The notes beneath the pieces were generated by a model. The model searched no databases. It was not told the origin of the DNA and saw nothing but the letters and a program-made list of their open reading frames with translations. From assembly GCA_009103225.1 (NCBI GenBank), contig RHPI01000773.1:509221-573220 (forward strand): a stretch of DNA of 64,000 nucleotides, read 5' to 3'. The DNA is from Chlorokybus atmophyticus (taxonomy: Eukaryota > Streptophyta > Chlorokybophyceae > Chlorokybales > Chlorokybaceae). The translations under genes were made by a program, and so were the position numbers. Numbering within the stretch: the first letter of the stretch is position 1; every line of letters begins with the position of its first letter. Shown here piece after piece: positions 1 through 10,030 of the stretch.

Positions 1-2110
1 CCCCCCCCCTCCCCCTCTCCTTTCCTTTGGGGCCCGCGTGCGCACTGGGGGGTAGCAACCGCACCGCCAACGCCATCGGGCTCTTGGGCTAAACAGCACC
101 AATGACGCGAGATGACGATGCCCTGCTTGTCATTCATTGACAACGGCAATGCACGAGCTCATACTTGTACTTGCTGGGATGCAGCTCGTTGAGGTTGACA
201 CACCCGCCTGCCGAAACTCCAGCTTGTTGGCTAATGTAATCTGCACAGTCTCCCCTCACACTTCTATAACCCAGGGCGGCGGTGCCCACAACTCCCGCCG
301 CGGTGTTGAACTACTGGCCCGACTGGAGGCCGTTGCACCTGCCGTCAGCTTTGGTACAGGGCGGCAGTTGCATGCACACAGCATGGCGCGTGCCACGTCA
401 ACCGCCGCAATGTCGTGGGCACTGTCGTGGGTGGGGGGGACCCTGCAATGCACGTGTAGGCGTCGCCAATGACGTTGACAGAATCAGTACAGGGGTGGAG
501 AGGGTGGAAGCCCACCATGTCGCTGAACAGGCTATCAGTCTCGCGGTCGTAGATAGGGGCGAGGACACGCGGCTCGGCTTCACCAACTCCTTCTGCAGCA
601 GAAAATGGATCAAGTTCTGCGTTATTGCTCCTTCACCTGAATGAGAGCGTGAGAGCAATGCGCGAACACCGCAGCTACGAGGAAGAGAGTCTCAACGGCG
701 AGGAAGGCGGTGCCCACGGCGACATACATTGTCCCAGTTGTTGTGGCCGTGGCTGCGTGCTAAGAGGGTACCAAAGAGGGTGACAGCGCAGATGGCGACG
801 CTGGGCATAGGCAACGGTGAGGCCACACGCGAGCATGACGATGGGGAGCTTGATGGCATGCTCCCCGTCGTAAGGTGCAACAAGGTGGTACTCATGACCA
901 TCGCCATCTGACAGTGGTCATGACCTCCGCCTTGTTGACGCGGCCGTGGCCCTCGTTGCGCATCCGCCAGCACCATCATACACCGCGCTGCCCCGTCACC
1001 AGCCGCTGCTGTGCGAGGGCACGCACTCTGCGCCTCGGTGAAAGTCAAGCCACCGACATGTACACAAGATGCGTGCGTATGTGCACGCACATGCCTGTGT
1101 GTTTGTCTAGATACATGTACACCTGCGCACGCGCACATTCCACACACTTCATGCACACGCGCGTACGCCTCTCACCTCCACGCACGCTTGCGAGAGAAGG
1201 ACTCGTGCTGGTCCGCCGGCTGCATGGACGCGAGGCCGTCAGTGACGAGAAGGAACCTACCCTGTCACCATCAACGACACCAGCATTTTCATCACACCCA
1301 ACAACCACATTCACAACAGCAACATCTTCGTGTGTGCATGGGCGCGCGCACGTGTGTGTGTAGGCAAACAACAAGGAATGGTGTGACTGAGATGATGATT
1401 ATGTTGCGGCTGTTCAGCAACAACAACAATGTTCACACCCCCACAACGACATCACCCTTGTCACTCCCACTCAGTACCTTCTCCAGTCTTGCGCCCGCCT
1501 CCACATTGCGACCGTTGTTTGCGGAGCTGCGTCTCCTCGCCAGCGGGCATGTCCCTTACAGCTCTTGTCGTCCTTCTTTTTGTCCTCCCCGCCGTCTTCA
1601 TCATCGCTGGCATGGGCTTTGCTGCTGTTGCCCGACGGCAGCACAGACGCACCAAATGAATGAAATGGCAGACCTCAGAGAAGCGCCCCTACAAACGGAG
1701 TGGCTGTTGTTGTTGTTTTTGTTGTTGTTGATGTGGTTATTGTTGTTGTTGTTGTTGTGTTTTTGCTGCTGTTGTGCGAGGGCCAACGAGGTGTCACACG
1801 TGTTGCACGCTTTGTACTCGCTTGTGGCGTTGTTATGTGCATACTTGGCAGTATAGGCCGGTGGTTGTTCGCATTGATAAGCAGTTCCAGCTCGGCGCTG
1901 CACATGGCACAACTCTACGATGCATTAACTCAACTTGAAATGACGCTCGCACTGATATGCTTGTGCAGAGCCGGACCCGCATGCACACGCGCGCATCCAC
2001 GCAGGCGCAATCAAGTACGTAAAAGCGCTGATTGCAAGCTGATACGTGCCTTGTCACGGTGAAGAAGAAGGAAATGCGCGCGCGGGTGCTGCTGTTAATC
2101 ATACATAATA
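1..2110 (-). pseudogene. Decayed partial copy of class III nucleotide cyclase (second membrane domain and second catalytic domain)
   Basis: No long open frame survives. Short blocks match the intact cyclase gene at 33.1-34.6 kb in the same order and strand. The block at 510-530 (aagcccaccatgtcgctgaa) recurs near 33671. The block at 583-600 (accaactccttctgcagcag) recurs near 33808. The membrane-region stretch at 780-960 resembles 34085-34215. The block at 1886-1906 (ccagctcggcgctgcacatg) recurs at 34581. The copy therefore spans the second membrane domain exon and the start of the C-terminal catalytic exon, and it is full of stops and indels. I infer a segmental duplication that decayed. The left end may continue outside the window, and the first 30 bases are a C/T-rich run. 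Confidence 0.72.
1702..1762. repeat. (GTT)n trinucleotide repeat
   Basis: Imperfect run of GTT/TTG triplets inside the decayed cyclase copy. A similar GTT run encodes poly-Asn in the gypsy1 Gag near 57.1-57.25 kb. Confidence 0.8.
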
Positions 2111-2450
2111 AGCTGAATCAAAATTACAACTTCAAGCCACAGAAGCTGCTATGAACGGCACAGTATTAAGTTGGAAGATTAGCAGCAGGACCTCACATCA
2201 CGATCACACAAGTACAAACTATGCGAGCTACAGCGTCACTCTACAGACTGTCCAGCGGCTGAAGTAAGTTACAAGCAACTGGCACAGCGCTGTCAACACG
2301 ACTCTTTCAAACAACCTCACACCATGAACAGCCCCTCCCCGCACGCGCCGGCATTGTGCAATCTGCGGCATACGAGATGACTGCTGCCAAGACTCGTTGC
2401 AGAAGTCTTTATATACACTAGCACTTGGCATGCTTATTGCATGCATGCGT
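2110..2450. other. Unassigned stretch
   Basis: No coding, repeat or RNA signal was recognised here. Confidence 0.5.
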
Positions 2451-2453
2451 CAA

Positions 2454-2790
2454 CTACCTCAGGTCGAGGCTTCGCCAACTCGCATGGCCGATCTTGTACT
2501 CCTTGCTCTCATCCAGCTGATTAAAGTCAAGTATGTGCAGCGGTGGTTCCGAGCCCACCTCCACCAAACTCCACCAAAGCCACCCAACCACATCTTGCAG
2601 GGGAGAAATCCTTGTCCGGCCACTTGTAAACCTTGTGAGAATCCAACTCATCAAATGCGAGGATATGTCGTGGCGGGTCGGAACCCATCTCCACAATGGC
2701 AACCCCACAGTTTGTGCGCCAGATGTCGTATGACTCTTGTGAACCACAAACAAGCAGCAGCAGGCGACCACGTTCGTCCCATACACGCAA
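2454..2790 (-). pseudogene. Protein-coding remnant with two about 37-residue repeats, unknown family
   Basis: The minus strand encodes two similar units. Unit one (about 2725 down to 2630) has motifs CGVAIVEMGSDPP, HILAFDELD and KVYKW. Unit two (about 2605 down to 2490) has VALVEVGSEPP, HILDFNQLD and KEYKIG. The units lie in different frames, with the shift near 2560-2580 in a run of ggtgga triplets, so the exon is broken or mis-sequenced. Such short repeats ending in a conserved hydrophobic plus aspartate strand are common in beta-propeller proteins, but I cannot name a family. It may be an exon of a lost host gene. Confidence 0.4.
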
Positions 2791-2799
2791 TGTTTTTAT

Positions 2800-3242
2800 T
2801 GTATCTGGCCCTCCTCTGATCAGTAGAGGTCGCTGCTGACTACCAAAACCTGCCAGGCAGTGCGTGCATTATATGCAACTCATGCCATGTGTAACGTCCC
2901 ACGGACAAGTGGCACACACTACTCACGCACCGCCTACTTGTAAGCATGCATCCACAGCAAGCTTTGTGTAAGTATGCACCTTGCTGGGACAGCTCCTTGA
3001 TTGTCAAGGTGTGAGACATTGTTACGTAAAAGACTTGTTCCTGTAGTACTCTCTAAAAAGCGCTTGGAAATGTAGTCCTTTGGACATCACCTGCCGGTGC
3101 TGTATCGAGCGATCAACTTGTCACGTTTACATACCGATTCGCGCGTGTTGTAGTGTCAAAATTCTCTTACATAGGAACAAAGCTCAGGGGTCAAGGCATC
3201 CCTCCTTTCTTGTCTTCGCTTACTACTACATAGTTCATTTAT
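2800..3242. other. Unassigned stretch
   Basis: AT-balanced sequence between the repeat-protein remnant and the TRIM. Nothing recognised. Confidence 0.5.
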
Positions 3243-3247
3243 AGTGA

Positions 3248-3807
3248 TGTAATGCCGGTTAATGTGGAATAGGCTAAGAAGGGCTTGTGAAGCATTACTG
3301 AATAATACACAACCTTTGAGGCTAGCGACTTTTGCTACCATGGCCTAGTCGGCCAAGCCCCGCGTTACATTGGCAATCGGAGCTCAAAAGGCCGTAAGTT
3401 CGAGTCCCTCCGTGACGCAAAGAATTACGCGCGAGTTGACAGGTTTTCGCGACCATCGGAAAACGATCCAAGGCAGCTAGTGAGCATGGTTACGATTTTA
3501 ACTGTGAGGTTAAGTCGACTGTTTCGGCGCGCAGTGTTGCTGCTGCGCGGCAACGTGGCAAGTCGCCGCGGAAACTACGCAGCATGACCGGTAATGACTG
3601 GTCATGGCCGGACGCAAGCAAGCCCTGCCGGTCAGGAAGGACCAAGATGTGCAGGTAAAATAGCGGTTAAAGCCGGGTTGAATGTAATGCCGGTTAATGT
3701 GGAATAGGCTAAGAAGGGCTTGTGAAGCATTAATCAGCAAAACACAACCTCTCATGGTAGCGACTTTTGTACCTACAATGGCCTAATTGGCCAAACCCCG
3801 CGTTACA
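3248..3807. mobile_element. TRIM (terminal-repeat retrotransposon in miniature), complete
   Basis: Two direct repeats, 3248-3369 (122 bp) and 3683-3807 (125 bp), share most positions. Both begin TGTAATGCC and end CGCGTTACA, so each has TG..CA LTR ends. The element is flanked by a perfect 5-bp target duplication AGTGA (3243-3247 and 3808-3812). The 313-bp interior has no coding capacity. Directly after the left LTR, TTGGCAATCGGAGC resembles the common primer-binding site TTGGTATCAGAGC (complement of the initiator tRNA-Met 3' end). Size, LTR length and lack of ORFs fit the TRIM class, which depends on another element's proteins. Orientation is plus if the primer-site reading is right. Confidence 0.82.
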
Positions 3808-3812
3808 AGTGA

Positions 3813-4119
3813 TGCTCGAATAAAAGCGTTTGCGCTTGGTCATGAGCAAAGCCGATGCATTGAATTAACTTTGCCACCTTCATAATTGAGCTGAGTTTTT
3901 GCAGCCTTCATCAGCACATTACGTGCCGCACGATGAGCTTGAAAATGCGATGCCTGCCAGGTCTCCTTGAAGGAGCCAGAGCCACCAACCCAACAATGGG
4001 TGTTTGTAATGTCAGTTGCATTGTGGATTTATTGTTGATTGTAGTTTAATAAATCATTGCATTGGCAGACACGCTGCTGCGCGGTTCACACAGCCAGTAG
4101 CATCATGTCCGCATTATAA
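3813..4119. other. Unassigned stretch
   Basis: No gene signal recognised. Confidence 0.5.
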
Positions 4120-4166
4120 AACACCCACTGCATTGCAGCGAACCCTGCTGCAATGCGGTGGGTGTT
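4120..4166. repeat. 20-bp-arm inverted repeat (hairpin)
   Basis: The left arm 4120-4139 pairs with the right arm 4147-4166 with one mismatch around a 7-base loop (gaaccct). It could be a MITE remnant or a structured transcript. No TSD was defined. Confidence 0.75.
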
Positions 4167-4238
4167 GGTGATATTTTTTGCGAGTTGTTTTGTGGTTTTT
4201 TGTTAATTTAATTATTTGCACAGCTTTCAAACTTGTGT

Positions 4239-4393
4239 GCATTGCAGCACAGCCAGCAGCGTGCATGTGCAGATGTTGCAGTTGTTAGTTGGTTGCTCCT
4301 TGTATTGTGTTTTCAGTTCCAGTTGAATAGTTGTGCACACATCAGCTTCCAAAGCTGTATGCTTGCATTGCAGCACAACCAGCAGCATGCATG
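4239..4393. repeat. Pair of 29-bp direct repeats 126 bp apart
   Basis: A unit starting gcattgcagcacagccagc at 4239-4267 recurs with a few changes at 4365-4393. The core gcattgcagc is also the arm of the hairpin at 4120-4166. This suggests local duplication of one short repeat family. Confidence 0.55.
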
Positions 4394-4479
4394 CATTACA
4401 AACGCTGCACCGCACTACACTTGTTGCCATGCAATCATGGTGATTGCGGTGGCAACTGCTAATTGATCTGCTTTTATAG

Positions 4480-5020
4480 GCCACGAGGCTCCAAGAAGGG
4501 CAAGGAAAAGCAGGCGCAGGACAAACATCCCAAGCAACCCAAGCCAGCGAAGATAAGCAGATTAAGGTAAGAGGCTAGCAACTCCCCTGGCATCCCTTGT
4601 GTACTGCACATAAGCATATAATATACGCAACGCTGCTTCTCAATGCGTGTGTATTCCTATATACAAGGGATGTTAGAAAAGTTTTGCTAGCGACTGCTTG
4701 CTACTATCTCACGCGCAATTGGGAAAGCTTTGCTAATTGCCTGGTGTTCTCCCACCGCTAAGATAGCAAAGCAAGCTGTGTAGACATCCAAAAACAATGC
4801 TGTGTACCTGTAATTACTTACAGGGTTCCCAACCAAGAAAGAAAAAAGGGATTAGGTTCATCTGCGCAAGCAGCCTTACTCTCGCAAGAAGAAGTCAGGA
4901 GAGCCTGCATCGCCCGAAGCGCCTCTAGAATTATCATTGTCTCAACCACAAGACACATCAAGCAACAAAGTTCCTTATGTTGCAATGTTGTCAGATGTCT
5001 CCAAAGAAAACCAAGACAAG
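4480..5020 (+). CDS. Gene model, two internal exons of a Lys/Ser-rich protein of unknown function
   Basis: Exon 4480-4566 is preceded by tttatag and followed by gtaagag. Exon 4856-5020 is preceded by attag and followed by gtgtga. Both are whole numbers of codons (29 and 55) and stay open in phase 0. The product is low in complexity: Gln/Ala/Gly-rich in the first exon, then a basic patch (SRKKKSG) followed by a Pro/Glu/Ser-rich segment. No start codon, stop codon or domain was located, so it is a fragment of a model. The splice-site and phase agreement is the only support. It could be chance in a non-coding region. Confidence 0.35.
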
Positions 5021-5299
5021 GTGTGACGGTGCTCGTGCCTTGCCACATGTGAGTGAGGTCCAATCAACAACCCTCTCACCAAGGCATAGTATTCACACCG
5101 GAACCTTGCCCCCTCTGCCAAGCACACACGCGCGCCCCGCCACTCGCGTACGCACGCGCATGCGCTCGAAGCTACACACCGACTTGTGTAGCGCCTTGGA
5201 TCGTCACACAAGCAAGCACACACCAGTGGACACACGCTAGAAACCCTTGCTAACCACCACTAAGCTTGCACACAAGAAACTAGGGAGCTAAAGGTTGTA

Positions 5300-5694
5300 T
5301 TGCAAATTGTAAAATGTCACTTTTATACCTACCAGTCTGCACATGCTACTGTCTAGACGATTCTAGCGCTAGACGGAATTAGAAGCTAAAATATTCTTGC
5401 AGAGTCTTGTAGCACACTTCTAGAACTTTCTGATGCACCAAAGATCTCCTCATTTGCTGCTCATATGGTCAAGTTATACTACTTGGCGCCAGGCCCTTCC
5501 GGAAATCTGGTCGAGCCCTTCTCGACTAGCCCTCCATTTTCTGTCGTCTTCCATACTGGCCCTGGACCGATCGATATCTGCGGCAGACTTGCAACTCGCC
5601 GATATCCGCCACAAGTCATGAGAGAAACATGGTTTCTCACAAATAAAGCCTAAAATGGCCATGAAAGTCACAAAATTTGGCCTTGACTATTACA
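5300..5694 (-). repeat. Probable 3' LTR of the chromodomain Ty3/gypsy relic
   Basis: A polypurine tract on the minus strand (complement of 5695-5708, ctcctcccccctta) lies just downstream of the integrase gene end. The sequence beyond it starts TGTAATAG in the minus direction, as an LTR would. The far end is not defined because no second LTR copy is in the window, so the left boundary is a guess. Confidence 0.45.
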
Positions 5695-5761
5695 CTCCTC
5701 CCCCCTTAGGTGAGCTTCGTCCTCCAGGTTGTCGTCGAAAAAGATAGTCACGCACAACGTC

Positions 5762-7027
5762 TCAAGCATTAGCCAAGTGTGCCTCTGGCTCGCAGGATGC
5801 TTCATGCAATGGATAGCCCTTCCATTTCACTAAGAACTTGCGCACGCAACGCACAAACTTCTCACTAAGGATGTCTTCTACCTCCCACTCTGGTTCACCA
5901 TCCGTGCGAACTTTGGTGGGCGGCCTTTCTGGCGGTTGTCCTTGATATGCCTTCAGAAGGGAGACGTGAAAAACGGGGTGCACACGCATGGTGTCGGGTA
6001 GCTCCAGCTTGTACGCCACGTCCAAAATAACTTTGCTGACCTTAAATGGTCCCAACCAGCGCTTATTCAGCTTACGAACTTCCGTACGCACATGTACATG
6101 CTTTGCGGAGAGTAACACAATGTCACCTTCCTGAAACGTGAGGTATCGGCGATGCGTGTCCGCGTATTGCTTCTGCCTGTTTTGTGCCACTAATAGCGCC
6201 TCCCTAGCTGCTTTATTAATGTCCGCGAACTTTGTGAGGAAGTCAATAGCTGCCTCCACACGCAGGTCATGTTGTCACGGTGTCCATGCCGTCAACGGTG
6301 TCAATGGATGTTGCCCGTAGTTCATAAGGAAGGGAGTGACACCAATGCTTGCATTGTGGTGGTTGTTGATCGCAAACTCCACCAACTCAAGCAGCCGCCC
6401 AATTGTCTTGTCGCGCGTTAATGTAGCAACGCAGCATGTCCTCGATCGCACGATTAGCCTGTTCCGCTTGCCCATCAGTTTGCGTGTGGAATGCCGTGTT
6501 AAACTTCGGTGTGGTACTCAGTGCACTACGCAGCGCCTCCCAAAACTTACTTGTAAAGCGCGGGTCGCGATCACTCACAATGCTTCGTGGTAATTCATGA
6601 GAGCAAAACACATGCTGCACGAACAAGCATGCTGCTTCCGGTGCTGTGCAAGACTCACCACACGGTGCCAAGCGTAGCATTTTGCTGGTTTTGTCGATGA
6701 ACACAAGTATAGCGTCTTACCCTTCTTTTGTCTTTGGTAGCCTCGTGATAAAGTCCATGGTAACTTGCTCCCACTTAGACAATGGCACAGGGAGAGGTTG
6801 CAGCAATCCACCTGGCTTTTGGTTGCTTGCCTTCACCCTTTGGCATGCGTCGCACAACGCCACGTAGTCGCGCACATCGCGATGCATCTTTCGCCAGTAA
6901 AACCGCAGCTTCAAGCTTGCCAAAGTCCTCTCTAACCCTTGGTGACCAGCAATGGGCACGTCATGAGCTTCCTTCAGCAACTTCACACGGATATGCGCGA
7001 CGTCGGGGATGCGCTCCACCTGCGTAG
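5762..7027 (-). pseudogene. Chromodomain Ty3/gypsy (chromovirus) integrase relic
   Basis: Read on the minus strand from 7019. There is an H2C2 zinc-binding N-terminus (CDACQRVK), then the catalytic core with WEQVTMDFI, SIVSDRDPRF and TQTDGQAEQANR. Next come the GPY/F-like module (KRWLGPFKV) and a C-terminal chromodomain (EWEVEDILSE, FLVKWKGYP). The frame is broken by a stop near 6714 where Tyr is expected, a frameshift between 6387 and 6475, and a TGA near 6270. Protease, reverse transcriptase and RNase H are missing upstream, so only the 3' end of the element remains. The chromodomain is the histone-reading tail typical of chromoviruses and differs from the PHD tail of the gypsy elements at 44-60 kb. 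Confidence 0.9.
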
Positions 7028-7239
7028 TTTACAGGCATGTCTTAGTGGCATCAAAAGCCACTATTTACTGCAACGCGTCTGCAAGCCTGTAGTTTGGGGC
7101 TACAGCATTCCTGAATTGCTAATGATGGAGTTCAGAGTGCTCACCGTAAGCAACAAGTATGCGAGGTGGTTGACTGTCAGCTGCCGGCGACCAGGTGTAG
7201 TGACGGCGTAAAACCAGCATTGCACGATCATTTGCCAGA

Positions 7240-7996
7240 TCATGGATTGCCCCATTCATGGATGTATCTCCTCCGCTCTGGGTCTGCAGTGTCGGTCACC
7301 TCAAATCTCCGCCATGACTTGTCTGCGACAGTCATACCAACAAGGCATTAATCACGATATAGATAGTTCAAGTTGAGCCTGCACCAGGCTAGAATAGTGC
7401 CATTGACTTACTTTGGAGTGCGTTGCGCATCTGGGCTTTTTGGGTCTCGGGGTCCATTAGGGCGTCGATGTGCCTGATTGAATCGGTTACAATAGGACGA
7501 GATGAGTACGTGTGTATGGAGGCTGAGTAAGAAGGCAGTGTTGCATAGCAGACATGGTGGTGAGGGACCCAACTCACTTGCGCTTGTTGCTGTTAAACAG
7601 TGTCCAGTTGTACTCCTTCTCAAGGACATGCTTGATCTTGGTGACGTTCTCAGACCGGACCTGCGTAGCTTTCTTCAAGGCGACACTCCAGTGGAAGGGG
7701 CACTCCTTGGGAGTCCAATACACCTCATAGAACTTGGCCGCATCGGCCTCGTCGTCATGGTCGAAGCCAACTACCTGTCACGGGCAGGTTGGTCAGTGTC
7801 ACGGTGCAGTGCGGTCATGAAGCATTCACAGCACCTGACACATGACGTTCACAAATAGTGTCCTCCTTGGGATAAACGTGGCTCTCTACCAGTAGCCGTG
7901 TATGATTTCAACGACGGCATCTCGCAAATGCTGTCCACAGAAGAACAATCCGTTACACACATACACACAATGTCACAGTGTCACACAATGCTTACC
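7240..7996 (-). CDS. 3' end of a multi-exon gene, unknown function
   Basis: Four exons on the minus strand agree in splice sites and phase. They are the end of an exon finishing at 7996 (donor gtaagc, phase 0), 7578-7774 (acceptor gtgacag, donor gtgagt, phase 2), 7412-7473 (donor gtaagt, phase 1), and 7240-7322 ending in TGA at 7240-7242. The first exon extends upstream to about 8120, where the true start is unclear. The product contains the motifs KWKIGNE, FYEVYWTPKECPFHW, EYNWTLFNSNK and KSWRRFEVTDTADPERRRY. It is rich in Trp and charged residues. I do not recognise a family. Conserved-looking composition and matching phases argue for a real gene. Confidence 0.6.
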
Positions 7997-8120
7997 TCGT
8001 TGCCAATCTTCCACTTGCTTGAGGAAGGGTTGCTGACGGCCGAGGTTGCCACGTCACGGCCAAATGCGTTTGGGTTGGGGTTTTCGATCGACCCTCCGCG
8101 AGCACAACCACATGAGTCAT
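7996..8120 (-). CDS. Upstream exon of the same unknown gene
   Basis: The frame is open from about 8166 to the donor at 7995/7996. It encodes a Ser/Asn/Pro-rich stretch ending KWKIGNE. No clear acceptor or initiation codon in the right phase was found. An ATG at about 8129 reads in another frame, so the 5' boundary is undefined. Confidence 0.45.
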
Positions 8121-8639
8121 GCCAGCCATGAAATATGCAACCCTCACAGTTGCAAAAGAAGAACAACGTGCACAGTGTATCCAGAACGCATGCAGTGAGT
8201 CACTGTGCTAGTTATGAAAGAAGCAAGCATCCAAGTTAGAAGTTGAGCAAGAAGCAGCGTGCACAGTGCATCAAGAACGCATGCAGTCTAGCTTGCCCTT
8301 GCGACTGCGGTGTCAGGTGGAGTTGTTGTGATGTGCTGGGTTAAGCGCGGGGTCTTACTGCGATTGGTTGGCGACGGTTGCCTGGTTGAACACTGGGGGC
8401 AATGTGGATAACTGGCACCGACCTCCACGACGAGGTGCACCTACGGATGGACCACAAGGCATTTCTCCTGATAGTCGGGTGCCGCCTGTTTAGCTGACAT
8501 TGGCGCTGCCGCCTCCAACGCTGCCGCCGCCGGTTGGCCCGCCCGAATGTACGAGGCGCGAAAACGAAAATGAGGCGGTTTTGAACGTCTATAGTCCCGC
8601 ATAAGAGTTGCACTTGTAGTGCGTCCTTGCTCCTATGGT

Positions 8640-8815
8640 TGATGGTACAACTTATGCATTCGTGCCATCTATGCTTCGTACAACCATTGGTAACAATGGT
8701 TGTGTCGTAACATTTATGGTACGACAAAGGCATCTCTCGTCCAACCCCAGCCATTGCCGTACAATGGCTCTGTCGTACCATCCATGGTACGACAGAGGCA
8801 TTGCTCGATCAGCCC
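8640..8815. repeat. Cluster of ATGGTACGACA / TGTCGTACCAT inverted repeats
   Basis: Several copies in both orientations occur here. Examples are ttatggtacgacaaaggcat near 8714 and tgtcgtaccatccatggtac near 8772, with related arms around 8675-8700. Similar clusters occur at 17.86-17.98 kb and 30.84-31.01 kb. Position and arrangement recall the subterminal repeat arrays of CACTA-type DNA transposons, which bind transposase. That role is inferred. Confidence 0.6.
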
Positions 8816-8869
8816 AAATGGGAGTTAGCGTGCACTCACCCAAATACGCTTCATTGATGACCGGATGAT

Positions 8870-9236
8870 GGCACGCAGGGGCCAGGTCGATGACGGGTCG
8901 AATGTCAGGCTTGATGGGCCTGGGTTCGACTAGGAGGCGGAGGACCAGAAGTCGGCGGCGGCGGCGGCGTGGCATATCTTGCGAGAAGTTGTGGTCGTAA
9001 GAGTTCAAGCAGCGAAGCCAGCTACTACCGGGCGCCACGTCATGGATCATGGCAGGCGTCAGCAATGGGGCTGTCCAACATGCATCACCAACATTGGAAA
9101 AACCAGCAGGCAAGCCATTAAAGACCATCTTCACACAGAGAGCTGCTTGGTGGCTCACTTTCTGTAACAAGGAGTGGATTATGAGCTGTAGTCCTTTGAG
9201 CCCCTTGTCGGAACCATGCGGAACCAATTGCGGCTG
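8870..9236 (-). CDS. Possible exons of an unknown minus-strand gene
   Basis: A long minus-strand frame contains plausible coding segments. One starts after an acceptor (tttccacag) near 9234 and is followed by a donor-like gtgagc near 9162. Another, near 8960 to 8850, carries an Arg run from a CGG repeat and ends at a gtgagt near 8842. Phases were not fully reconciled. It may be the 5' part of the gene ending at 7240, or a separate gene. No domain recognised. Confidence 0.3.
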
Positions 9237-9760
9237 TGGAAACAAGCACAAAGAAATCCAGAGGTACGCTCAACAGTCACATGCATTTCCTTGCAAGAGC
9301 AGTTTGTTTTTTAGCGCAGTCCATGTTATATATGTAGCGTGGCTGCAGGCCTCCACTATTCACCCATACCCACCCTACAGTCAAGCCGACATTGCGGAAG
9401 CCAGAGCAGATAGGCAGAGCTGGGCGGCGGTATGTTGTTGCCAGTCTCGCTGTGCATGTTGACTGCATGCACCTCCAATGCATGCCTACCTTTGCATGCT
9501 AGGATGTGCGTGAATGTGCGAAGTCGCGCGCGCGTGCCGAACGAAGTAGGCTGGGTTTGAGCACAGGAGCACGTGGCCATTCGTCCGGCATTCAACCAAT
9601 AGTGCATCAACCAGCAATGACGCAGGTCATTGTTTGAAGCAACAAACAGATGACGGTGTGACACAGTTGACTACTGCAATTGCAGTGTTGCAAGCATGCA
9701 GCTAACCCACATGTGATTGGTTGACAGCACCACAGTGCACTAGGTCATGTTGGAGCTCCT
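9237..9760. other. Unassigned stretch
   Basis: No convincing coding or repeat feature. Several tgcatgc words occur, as elsewhere in the window. Confidence 0.5.
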
Positions 9761-10021
9761 ATGCAAGCCTGGAGTCAATTCCATCAACTGGTCCTTCAAT
9801 CCCACTTGCTGATGGGCGCGGCAGCAATGCGGCATCAGTTAAACATGCATGTTGGCCTGTTAAATCCCAACATGTCCATTGGGGCAGTGGCGCATGATGT
9901 GCCCATGGTTCACGAGCTCCGTGACGAGTCTGCGATCGAGGGTGGCGGGGAGAGTGCACCCAATACCACTTTGTCAGCCCCCATGGCTTCCCCTGCTCCA
10001 TGCAGCCCACGTGCCATTGAG
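9761..10021 (+). CDS. Candidate 5' exon of the OTU-domain gene cut by the inversion
   Basis: An ATG at 9761 opens an 87-codon frame ending at a strong donor (gag|gtaagt at 10021/10022). The product is Met/His-rich, then Ser/Pro/Ala-rich near the end. The inversion breakpoint lies about 10 bp downstream. Undoing the inversion would place the Pro/Ala-rich exon at 28039-28262 (minus) and then the OTU exon next. The composition continues smoothly, but the phase across the junction was not proven, so linkage to the OTU gene is an inference. Confidence 0.35.
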
Positions 10022-10030
10022 GTAAGTCGC

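Noticed and set aside
1461-1912. Plus- and minus-strand ORFs with poly-Leu or poly-Asn
   Set aside because: They arise from the GTT repeat and lie in a decayed cyclase copy.
3335-3412. tRNA gene (A box tggcctagtcgg at 3341, B box gttcgagtcc at 3398)
   Set aside because: The boxes straddle the TRIM LTR end and primer site, and no acceptor or anticodon stem could be formed. They may be coincidence or reflect tRNA-like ancestry.
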